From Caulobacter sp. (lineage in GTDB: Bacteria > Pseudomonadota > Alphaproteobacteria > Caulobacterales > Caulobacteraceae): a DNA stretch of 5,158 nt. Positions 1 to 4,937 of the stretch are shown one piece after another. The position numbers and the translations under genes are program-made. The notes below the pieces were generated by a model that saw nothing but the letters and a program-made list of their open reading frames with translations, had not been told where the DNA came from and did not search any database. The DNA lies in NCBI GenBank assembly GCA_014378155.1, contig JACMOF010000333.1, positions 1 to 5,158 of the forward strand. Direction: 5' to 3'. Numbering within the stretch: the stretch's first letter is position 1; every line of letters starts with the position of its first letter.

Positions 1-1
1 G

Positions 2-1003
2 CTCGACAAGGTGATGACCGGCACCTATCCGCCCGGATCGACCTTCAAGCCCACCGTGGCCATGGCGGCCCTGACGGCGGGCGTCGATCCGAGTGATCGG
101 GTGACCTGCACCGGCGGCTGGTCGTTCGGCGGCCGGGTCTGGCACTGCCACAAGAAGGGCGGTCACGGCTCGCAGAACATGCACGACGCCATCAAGAACA
201 GCTGCGACGTGTATTTCTACCAGATGGCCCTGCGCATTGGGCCGGAACCGATCAGCGCGACGGCCAAGGCCTTCGGCTACGGCAGTACCTTCGACATCGG
301 CATCCCCGGCCAGCGCAAGGGGCTGGTGGGGACGCGCGAGTGGAAGAGGAAGACCTTCAAGCTCGACCCGACCTGGCATCCCGGCGACAGCGTGCCTTAC
401 GGGATTGGCCAAGGCTATATCAACGTCAACGCCCTGCAGTTGGCGGTGATGACGGCTCGGCTGGCCAACGGGAAAAAGGCGTTGAACCCGCGCCTGGTGA
501 AGTCGGTGGGCGGGGTTGAGCAGCCGCACGGCGACGCGGTGGCCGACCTGCCGTTCAGCCAGGAACACCTCGACATCGTGCGCGCGGGCATGGCTGCGGT
601 GGCCAATGACCCAACCGGCGGGGCCTTCAAGCAGAGTCAGCTCGGTTTGGGTGACGTCAAGATGGCCGGCAAGACCGGCACCGCCCAGGTGCGCCAATAT
701 GCGGCGGGGGCCTCGCGCAGCAACCAAGGCGTCGCCTGGAAGCTCAAGGACCACAACCTATTCATCGCCTTCGCGCCGTATGACAATCCCCGCTACGCCA
801 TGTCGGTGATCATCGAGCACGGCGGTCAGTTCGGATCGAGCGCCGCCGCGCCGCGGGCTCGGGAGGTAATGCGCGTGGCGCTGCTGAAGGACCCGGAGAT
901 CCGAGCGCGGATCGAACGCCCGATGCCGCTGCCCGACGCGCCGATGACCGATGAGGGGGAAGGGGACGCGGGGCCGGCGGTGGTGGTGCCGGAGGAGGGC
1001 TAA
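2..1003 (+). CDS. mrdA: Penicillin-binding protein 2 (peptidoglycan D,D-transpeptidase), C-terminal part, 5' truncated by window edge
   Basis: This is the transpeptidase domain of the class B penicillin-binding protein of the elongasome. It cross-links lateral-wall peptidoglycan in the periplasm and works with RodA and MreBCD. All three active-site motifs are visible: the SxxK motif as STFK (Ser codon 38-40), an SxD motif as SCD (200-208) and KTG in KTGTAQ (from 671). REWKRKTFK followed by VPYGIGQGY matches the MrdA subfamily rather than FtsI. The N-terminal anchor and pedestal, roughly half of a usual protein of about 630 residues, lie upstream of the window, so no start can be given. A Cys/His-rich stretch (C at the ACCTGCACC site near 108, then WHCHKKGGH) sits between the first two motifs, where E. 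coli PBP2 has been reported to bind zinc; metal binding here is inferred. The acidic, Pro-rich tail ends in TAA and a terminator follows at once, so no rodA is co-transcribed downstream. Confidence 0.95.
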   Translation, partial: LDKVMTGTYPPGSTFKPTVAMAALTAGVDPSDRVTCTGGWSFGGRVWHCHKKGGHGSQNMHDAIKNSCDVYFYQMALRIGPEPISATAKAFGYGSTFDIGIPGQRKGLVGTREWKRKTFKLDPTWHPGDSVPYGIGQGYINVNALQLAVMTARLANGKKALNPRLVKSVGGVEQPHGDAVADLPFSQEHLDIVRAGMAAVANDPTGGAFKQSQLGLGDVKMAGKTGTAQVRQYAAGASRSNQGVAWKLKDHNLFIAFAPYDNPRYAMSVIIEHGGQFGSSAAAPRAREVMRVALLKDPEIRARIERPMPLPDAPMTDEGEGDAGPAVVVPEEG

Positions 1004-1016
1004 ATCCAACCTTTCA

Positions 1017-1056
1017 ACCGCTCATCCCGGCATTCGCCGGGATGAGCGGTATTTTT
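1017..1056 (+). terminator. Intrinsic terminator of mrdA
   Basis: A perfect 15-bp stem (1017-1031 with 1036-1050, left arm ACCGCTCATCCCGGC) closes an ATTC loop and is followed by ATTTTT on the plus strand. It begins 13 bases after the mrdA stop. The T-tract overlaps the TAA of the converging gene (stop at 1055-1057). In the opposite direction the stem is followed by only two T residues, so it should end plus-strand transcripts best and act weakly, if at all, on the converging operon. The CTCATCCCGGC...GCCGGGATGAG core resembles intergenic palindromes that recur in related genomes; that last point is from memory. Confidence 0.9.
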
Positions 1057-1522
1057 ATAGACCTAGATGTCTTTCCAGCCCCTCGACCACCAGCCCGTGA
1101 TCCTCGACCTGCGGCAGACCCGAGATGGTGATCGCGCCGATGCAGCCCAGGCCCGCCATGAGCAGCGGAAACCCGCCGCCGTGGGCGGCGTGGTCTCGGA
1201 GCGGCAAGCCGTATCGGCTCTCCAGCGTCTCGCCGGAGGCCTTTAGCTTCAGGCCGACGGCCAGGGTGCTGGTCCCCAGGGTCAGGACGGTATTGCGTTT
1301 GCGGCGGATCCAGTCGGCGTTGTCGGGACCCGCGCTCAGCAGGGCGGCGTGGAACAGCGGGCGGTCGCGCAGACTGATGTCGATGGCCACAGGGGCGGAC
1401 CGGGCCAGGGCGAGGTCGCGCAGGGCGGTTCCCAGCGTCCAGGCGGTCTCAAGGGTGAAGCGCTCGAACACCAGAGTCTTTTCCTGGGCGGCGACGGCGG
1501 CCAGCAGATCGGTGTCGGTCAC
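1055..1522 (-). CDS. UPF0303 family protein (DUF336, heme-degrading/HbpS-GlcG-like domain)
   Basis: This is a 155-residue, single-domain, soluble protein without a signal peptide. It matches the UPF0303 family in full length. The family signatures are visible: WIRRKRNTV (residues 71-79), the HAAHGGGFPL block (111-120) and GLGCIGAITISGLPQVEDH (124-142) near the C-terminus. The fold is shared with HbpS and GlcG, some members of which bind heme or cobalamin, but the biochemical role of the UPF0303 branch is unsettled; 'heme-degrading' is a database domain name, not shown here. The GTG start lies inside the upstream oxidoreductase gene: GTGA gives a 4-base overlap of start and stop, with a GGGAG Shine-Dalgarno 8 bases before the GTG (plus-strand CTCCC at 1531-1535). 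Translational coupling is therefore likely. The TAA stop falls within the T-tract of the facing mrdA terminator. Confidence 0.9.
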   Translation of the reverse strand: MTDTDLLAAVAAQEKTLVFERFTLETAWTLGTALRDLALARSAPVAIDISLRDRPLFHAALLSAGPDNADWIRRKRNTVLTLGTSTLAVGLKLKASGETLESRYGLPLRDHAAHGGGFPLLMAGLGCIGAITISGLPQVEDHGLVVEGLERHLGL

Positions 1523-2556
1523 AGCGACAGCTCCCGGCCCTCGGCCGCGCTGCGCTGGGCCAGGTCGATCAGTTCCATGACCGCTAAACCCTCCTCAGGC
1601 GGCGCGGGGTTGGGTCCCACGCCTAGCAGGGCGTCGCGGATGGCGGTGTAATAGGCCGGATAGTTCCCCGGTTCGCCCGAAACGGAGCGGCTGACCGTCC
1701 TCTCGCCATCGGGAACAACCAGGGTCCCGGGACGCGGATCGGCGCCCCAGCCTGCGGAGCCCGGGGCGATCCCAGCCTTCAAGGCGTCTTCCTGCGCGTC
1801 CAGGCCCTGCTTGATGAAGCTGCCTTTCGTGCCATGCACGGCCATTCGCAGGTCCGAGGCGATGGTCATCTGGCTGGCGTGCAGCAGAACCCGCAGGCGC
1901 GGGTAGCGTAGTAGCAGGTGGAAATAATCGCCGGCCTGGCCGCCGTCCTTCTGCGCGGCGATGTCGGCAAACACCGCCCGGGGCGAGCCGAACAACTGCA
2001 GGGCCTGGTCAATCAGATGCGGGCCGAGGTCGAGCAGCACGCCAGCGCCGGGCGCCTCGCGCCAGCGGTCACGGACGATCGGACGGAAACGGTCGAAATG
2101 GCTCTCGTATTGGACGACTTCGCCGAGTGACCCGTCGGCGATCAGGGCCTTCAACGTGAGGAAGTCGCTGTCCCAGCGGCGGTTGTGGAAGATGCTCAAC
2201 AGCTTGCCGGCGCGACGGGCGTGGTCGGCGACGGCGCGGGCGTCCTCAAGCGTCACGGCGAACGGCTTGTCGATGATCACAGCCTTGCCGGCGTCCAGCG
2301 CCGCATGGGCCTGCCGGGCGTGCAGCGGGTCGGGGGTGGCGATCACCACCAGGTCGATGGTGGGGTCGCGCAAGGCGGCGTCCAGGTCGGGCGCGACCTT
2401 CACGGCCGGATGGTCGGCCAAGACCTTGACCGGGTCGCTGGAAACCACGGTGTGCAGGGCAAGGCCCGGCGTGACGGCGATCAGTGGCGCGTGGAAGATC
2501 TTGCTGACGAAGCCGTAGCCGACCAGGGCGACCTTGAAGGGGAGGCGTGAGGACAT
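1519..2556 (-). CDS. Gfo/Idh/MocA-family NAD(P)-dependent oxidoreductase, YdgJ/IolW-like (possible scyllo-inositol dehydrogenase)
   Basis: The protein has 345 residues, the usual family length. An N-terminal Rossmann domain carries the dinucleotide-binding motif GYGFVS (13-18). DKP (96-98) is the family's EKP-type motif with the catalytic-site Lys97. FHNRRWDSDF (123-132) and LLDLGPHLIDQ (174-184) follow, with Asp176 and His180 in the DxxxH active-site arrangement of the family. GNYPAYYTAIRDAL (307-320) is typical of the C-terminal part. Resemblance to E. coli YdgJ is high from end to end (FHAPLI, HNRRWDSDFLTL, ESHFDRFRP, RDRWRE). YdgJ and B. subtilis IolW act on scyllo-inositol with NADP; the substrate here is inferred by similarity only. 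ATG 2554-2556 is the only sensible start but lacks a close Shine-Dalgarno. The gene overlaps the downstream UPF0303 gene by 4 bases. A terminator upstream separates it from the transporter operon, so it needs its own promoter. Confidence 0.9.
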   Translation of the reverse strand: MSSRLPFKVALVGYGFVSKIFHAPLIAVTPGLALHTVVSSDPVKVLADHPAVKVAPDLDAALRDPTIDLVVIATPDPLHARQAHAALDAGKAVIIDKPFAVTLEDARAVADHARRAGKLLSIFHNRRWDSDFLTLKALIADGSLGEVVQYESHFDRFRPIVRDRWREAPGAGVLLDLGPHLIDQALQLFGSPRAVFADIAAQKDGGQAGDYFHLLLRYPRLRVLLHASQMTIASDLRMAVHGTKGSFIKQGLDAQEDALKAGIAPGSAGWGADPRPGTLVVPDGERTVSRSVSGEPGNYPAYYTAIRDALLGVGPNPAPPEEGLAVMELIDLAQRSAAEGRELSL

Positions 2557-2561
2557 GGCGT

Positions 2562-2567
2562 CTTATA
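2562..2567 (-). promoter_or_regulatory. Possible -10 element giving a leaderless oxidoreductase transcript
   Basis: On the minus strand TATAAG stands five bases before the ATG of the oxidoreductase gene (reading TATAAG-ACGCC-ATG). Such spacing would place the transcription start at or next to the A of the ATG. The nearest purine-rich SD-like stretch (GAGGA, plus strand 2573-2577) is 16 bases away, too far for normal use. No good -35 hexamer stands at 16-18 bases; TTGCGC is 21 bases upstream. Leaderless messages are common in Caulobacter, but this assignment rests on a short motif. Confidence 0.3.
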
Positions 2568-2591
2568 CCCAATCCTCTGCGGGATAGGGCG

Positions 2592-2625
2592 CAAGAAAAA
2601 GCCCCCGACCTTACGGTCAGGGGCT
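2592..2625 (-). terminator. Intrinsic terminator of the hydratase-transporter operon
   Basis: Read on the minus strand, AGCCCCTGACC pairs with GGTCGGGGGCT (11 bp with one G-U pair) around a GTAA tetraloop, and the stem runs into TTTTTCTTGC. It lies 25 to 58 bases after the TAG of the MFS gene and ahead of the next minus-strand gene. This places the transporter and the oxidoreductase in separate transcription units. The hairpin also forms on the plus strand but has no good T-tract there. Confidence 0.88.
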
Positions 2626-2649
2626 CGTTCTTCGGATGCTGATGAAGGC

Positions 2650-3924
2650 CTAGACCTTCACCGGCTCCATCTTCGGGGTCAGCAGATGGATGACCAGCAG
2701 GGCCACCAGATAGGCGCTGCCGGCGACGATGAAGATTGGGGTGTAGGTGCCGATCTGGTCCAGTACGCGGCCGATGTACTTGGAGAACACCATGCCCCCC
2801 ACCGCGCCCAGCATACCGCCGATGCCGACGACCGAGCCCACGGCGCCGCGCGGAAAGACGTCCGACGGCAGGGTGTAGAGATTGGCCGAGAAGCCCTGGT
2901 GAGCGGCGGTGGCGACACCGATGATCAGCACGGCGACCCAAAGACTGTCCACATTGGCGGCGAAAACCACGGGCGTGGCCAGCAGGGCGCAGACCAGCAT
3001 GGTCGTCTTGCGCGCCTTGTTGATACTCCATCCGGCTTTCATTAGGCGGGACGAAAGCCAGCCGCCGCCGACGCTGCCAACGTCGCTGAGCAGATAGATG
3101 GCGATCAGCGGTGGGCCGAAGGTCTTGAGATCCAGGCCGTAGCGCTTGCCCAAAAAGTCGGGCAGCCAGAACAGAAACATCCACCAGATCGGGTCGATCA
3201 GGAACTTGCCCAGGGCGAAGGCCCAGGTTTCGCGCTTGGTGAGCAGCTTGGCCCAGCCGATCTTCTCGACGGGGTCGGCTGGGTCCTGCTCGATGTGGGC
3301 CAGTTCGCCGGCCGACAGGCGCTTCTGCTCACGTGGCCGGCGATAGACGATCAGCCACAGCGGCAGCCAGACCAGGCCGGCTATCCCGGTGACGATGAAA
3401 GCCATCTGCCAGCCAAAGGCCAGAACGATGCCCGGCACCACCAGCGGGGTGACGATGGCGCCGATATTGGTGCCGGCGTTGAAGATGCCTGTGGCCAGGG
3501 CGCGCTCGTTCTTGGGGAACCACTCGGCCACGGCCTTGATGCCGCCGGGGAAGCCGCCGGCCTCACCTATGCCCAGGCCCATGCGGGCGATAGCGAAGCC
3601 CCCGAACCCACGCGCCAGGGCGTGGCCGATATGGGCGACCTGCCAGATGAAGAACGCAATACCGAAGCCCCAGCGCGCCCCGATCCTGTCCATGATCTTG
3701 CCCCAGGCCAGGTAGGCCACGGCATAGGCAAGTTGGAAGTAGAAGACGAGGTCAGCGTAGTGGGTCTCGTCCCAACCAAATTCCTTGCTCAGGTCAGCCT
3801 TCAGCAAGCCAATGGTTTGGCGATCGACATAGTTGATCACCATCGCCAGGAATAGCAGGCCGACAATCACCCATCTGTACCGCCCGATCCTCGCGGATGG
3901 AGCGGGCATCGTTGGAGCGTCCAT
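2650..3924 (-). CDS. MFS transporter, anion:cation symporter (ACS) family, ExuT/DgoT-like organic-acid uptake
   Basis: This is a 424-residue inner-membrane protein with about twelve hydrophobic segments and a central cytoplasmic loop near residues 194-232. NYVDR (31-35) ends the first membrane helix, GKIMDRIGARWGF (75-87) is the MFS loop 2-3 signature, and RMGLGIGEAGGFPGGIKAVAEWFP (114-137) is typical of ACS members. Asp34, Arg35 and Glu121 have the same spacing as Asp46, Arg47 and Glu133 of DgoT, which serve in proton coupling and substrate binding, so proton-driven import of a carboxylate is likely. Hexuronates, aldonates and aromatic acids are all carried within this family; the substrate is not decided by sequence. 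The ATG at 3922-3924 has AAGGA five bases before it, which favours it over the internal ATG at 3907-3909. It follows the hydratase gene after 51 bases on the same strand and probably shares its message. Confidence 0.9.
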   Translation of the reverse strand: MDAPTMPAPSARIGRYRWVIVGLLFLAMVINYVDRQTIGLLKADLSKEFGWDETHYADLVFYFQLAYAVAYLAWGKIMDRIGARWGFGIAFFIWQVAHIGHALARGFGGFAIARMGLGIGEAGGFPGGIKAVAEWFPKNERALATGIFNAGTNIGAIVTPLVVPGIVLAFGWQMAFIVTGIAGLVWLPLWLIVYRRPREQKRLSAGELAHIEQDPADPVEKIGWAKLLTKRETWAFALGKFLIDPIWWMFLFWLPDFLGKRYGLDLKTFGPPLIAIYLLSDVGSVGGGWLSSRLMKAGWSINKARKTTMLVCALLATPVVFAANVDSLWVAVLIIGVATAAHQGFSANLYTLPSDVFPRGAVGSVVGIGGMLGAVGGMVFSKYIGRVLDQIGTYTPIFIVAGSAYLVALLVIHLLTPKMEPVKV

Positions 3925-3929
3925 GGACT

Positions 3930-3934
3930 TCCTT
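3930..3934 (-). promoter_or_regulatory. Shine-Dalgarno of the MFS gene
   Basis: AAGGA on the minus strand, five bases before the ATG at 3922-3924. It decides this start over the next in-frame ATG five codons downstream, which has no comparable site. Confidence 0.7.
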
Positions 3935-3955
3935 ACCCTTGGTCTTGTTGTTTTT

Positions 3956-3977
3956 CCGACGCCCCCGTCGGTTTTTT
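3956..3977 (+). terminator. Terminator-like hairpin facing the plus strand, inside the minus-strand operon
   Basis: CCGACG (3956-3961) and CGTCGG (3966-3971) form a 6-bp all-Watson-Crick stem around CCCC. Six T residues follow on the plus strand (3972-3977) and five T residues precede it (3951-3955). The U-tract lies on the plus strand, so it would end plus-strand, antisense transcripts. On the minus strand the stem is flanked by A-runs and should not terminate. The minus-strand RNA would still carry a small GC hairpin between the two genes, which might affect relative message stability. The hydratase stop codon overlaps the T-run. Confidence 0.5.
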
Positions 3978-4791
3978 AGGCCGGGATGGCGACGCAGGCG
4001 ACAGTCCCGAATGGAACGAAGTCTACGCGCGCCTGGTCGCCTGCCGCAACGTCATGAATGCCGGTGCTGGCGCCTGTGGTCACCAGCATGCCCTTCTTGA
4101 GGGGTCTGCCGCGCGAGGCGACGTGTCCCAGCAGGAAGGCCAGAGCGGCTAGCGGCGAGCCGGGGATCGAGAACGCGCCGCCCTTGCCGACCGACACGCC
4201 ATTGATGAAGGTCTCGGACGGCATGTCTTCCCAGGCGATCTCGCGCCAGTTTTCTATGACCGTGCTGAGGATCTGGCCGTCATTATTGCCGAAATCCGAG
4301 GCGACGATGGGCGGGCCGAGTTGATTGATGGTAGCCAGCGGGCTGCCGGCGATCTCGACGCCGATTAGCAGGTCACCGACGTATTCCGCGGCTTCATCGG
4401 CGGTCCACTCGGTCTTGTCGACTGGGGCGTCCTTGCCTAGCCGGACGATGAATTCGGCCTCTACGGCGGTGAAGCCACCGGCGATAGCGCGGAACGGGGT
4501 GGGAGCCGACGTGGCGTCCCAGACGTTCTTCTTGAAGATGCAGCCGGCCAGGCGTTCGGCGCCCAGGCGTTCGCGGTGCTGCGGCGGCACCAGGCCTACC
4601 TTCCAGCCGACGAGTTCATCGGGCCAGGAATCGATCGCGATGTCCTGCACGGCATAGCCGTCGGCCATGGTCCGGGGAAGCACGCCGCCCGGATAGCCGG
4701 GGACCGACACGCCCTTCAGGCGCGCCTCCACGAATTGTTGAGCGATGGACGCCGGCGCGAACACTTCGCTCTCGGCCTCGGAAACGGTCAC
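3976..4791 (-). CDS. 2-keto-4-pentenoate hydratase family enzyme (MhpD-like, fumarylacetoacetase fold)
   Basis: The protein is a cytoplasmic enzyme of 271 residues from the preferred start, normal for the MhpD/2-oxohepta-3-ene-1,7-dioate hydratase/4-oxalocrotonate decarboxylase group. Numbered from that start, the metal-binding acids Glu111 and Glu113 (AVEAEF) and Glu146 (GVEIAG) are present. So are the active-site Lys64 in GWKVGL and the ASDFGNNDG block (164-172). The family adds water to, or decarboxylates, 2-oxo-enoic acids in aromatic meta-cleavage and related routes using Mg or Mn; the exact substrate here is unknown. The frame stays open to a GTG at 4810-4812, but AGGGAGG (4801-4807) lies inside that extension and stands 9 bases before the GTG at 4789-4791, so the latter is chosen. 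It is the first gene of an operon with the ACS transporter, suggesting import and breakdown of one acid. No ring-cleavage or aldolase gene is in view. Confidence 0.88.
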   Translation of the reverse strand: MTVSEAESEVFAPASIAQQFVEARLKGVSVPGYPGGVLPRTMADGYAVQDIAIDSWPDELVGWKVGLVPPQHRERLGAERLAGCIFKKNVWDATSAPTPFRAIAGGFTAVEAEFIVRLGKDAPVDKTEWTADEAAEYVGDLLIGVEIAGSPLATINQLGPPIVASDFGNNDGQILSTVIENWREIAWEDMPSETFINGVSVGKGGAFSIPGSPLAALAFLLGHVASRGRPLKKGMLVTTGASTGIHDVAAGDQARVDFVPFGTVACVAIPA

Positions 4792-4800
4792 GCCGCGAAT

Positions 4801-4807
4801 CCTCCCT
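4801..4807 (-). promoter_or_regulatory. Shine-Dalgarno that sets the hydratase start
   Basis: AGGGAGG on the minus strand, 9 bases before the GTG at 4789-4791. It would be coding if the longer start at 4812 were used, and no comparable site precedes 4812. Confidence 0.75.
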
Positions 4808-4823
4808 CGCACTACTCTACTGT

Positions 4824-4836
4824 CCCGTTTAACGGG
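4824..4836. promoter_or_regulatory. 13-bp palindrome, candidate operator
   Basis: CCCGTTTAACGGG is a perfect dyad of six bases each side around one T. It lies directly downstream of the candidate start site of the hydratase-transporter promoter and before its ribosome site. This is a typical place for a repressor to block transcription. No regulator gene is in the window, so the binding protein is unknown. Confidence 0.45.
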
Positions 4837-4845
4837 CTTCGAAAC

Positions 4846-4874
4846 TGCATAATGGAAACCGGTGTCATTGACAA
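4846..4874 (-). promoter_or_regulatory. Candidate promoter of the hydratase-transporter operon
   Basis: On the minus strand TTGTCA (plus 4869-4874) stands exactly 17 bases from TATGCA (plus 4846-4851). The -35 matches five of six consensus bases and the -10 only three of six, so this is a moderate sigma-70-type match. The start would fall near 4838-4840, giving a leader of about 48 bases before the chosen GTG. The -35 is embedded in the dyad TGTCATTGACA (4863-4873) and in one of two interleaved inverted repeats, as expected for a regulated promoter. Confidence 0.4.
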
Positions 4875-4908
4875 TCGGGCAAGCGACACCGGTGGCAGTG
4901 GATTGTCA
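4858..4908. repeat. Two interleaved inverted repeats (A-B-A'-B') in the divergent control region
   Basis: Repeat A is ACCGGTGTC (4858-4866) with its exact complement GACACCGGT (4885-4893). Repeat B is TGACAATC (4869-4876) with its exact complement GATTGTCA (4901-4908). The arms alternate, so in RNA they could form an H-type pseudoknot or two mutually exclusive hairpins; linkers are 2, 8 and 7 bases. As DNA, the same stretch offers four TGTC/GACA half-sites, including the dyad TGTCA-T-TGACA at 4863-4873, and so could bind a dimeric regulator. The sequence alone does not tell which reading is right. Confidence 0.6.
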
Positions 4909-4937
4909 GGCTCCTTTTGCCGGGGTTGCCTGCCTCC

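Noticed and set aside
1961..2518. Long plus-strand open frame (185 codons) antisense to the oxidoreductase gene
   Set aside because: It mirrors a well-supported gene, is rich in Arg, Ser and Ala as expected for a shifted high-GC frame, and shows no family motif.
2246..3184. Long minus-strand open frame (312 codons) spanning the ends of the transporter and oxidoreductase genes
   Set aside because: It runs across a terminator and overlaps two clear genes in another frame; the Arg/Gly/Pro-rich composition is that of an out-of-frame translation.
3295..3855. Plus-strand open frame of 186 codons inside the transporter gene
   Set aside because: It is antisense to conserved MFS motifs, with no recognisable domain.
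4868..4896. Plus-strand promoter starting from the perfect -35 hexamer TTGACA at 4868-4873
   Set aside because: No acceptable -10 stands 16 to 18 bases downstream (GGTGGC and neighbours).
4858..4908. SAM-II or preQ1 riboswitch, suggested by the H-type pseudoknot layout
   Set aside because: The loop sequences conserved in those classes are not present as far as I can recall them, and the downstream gene is not a methionine or queuosine gene.
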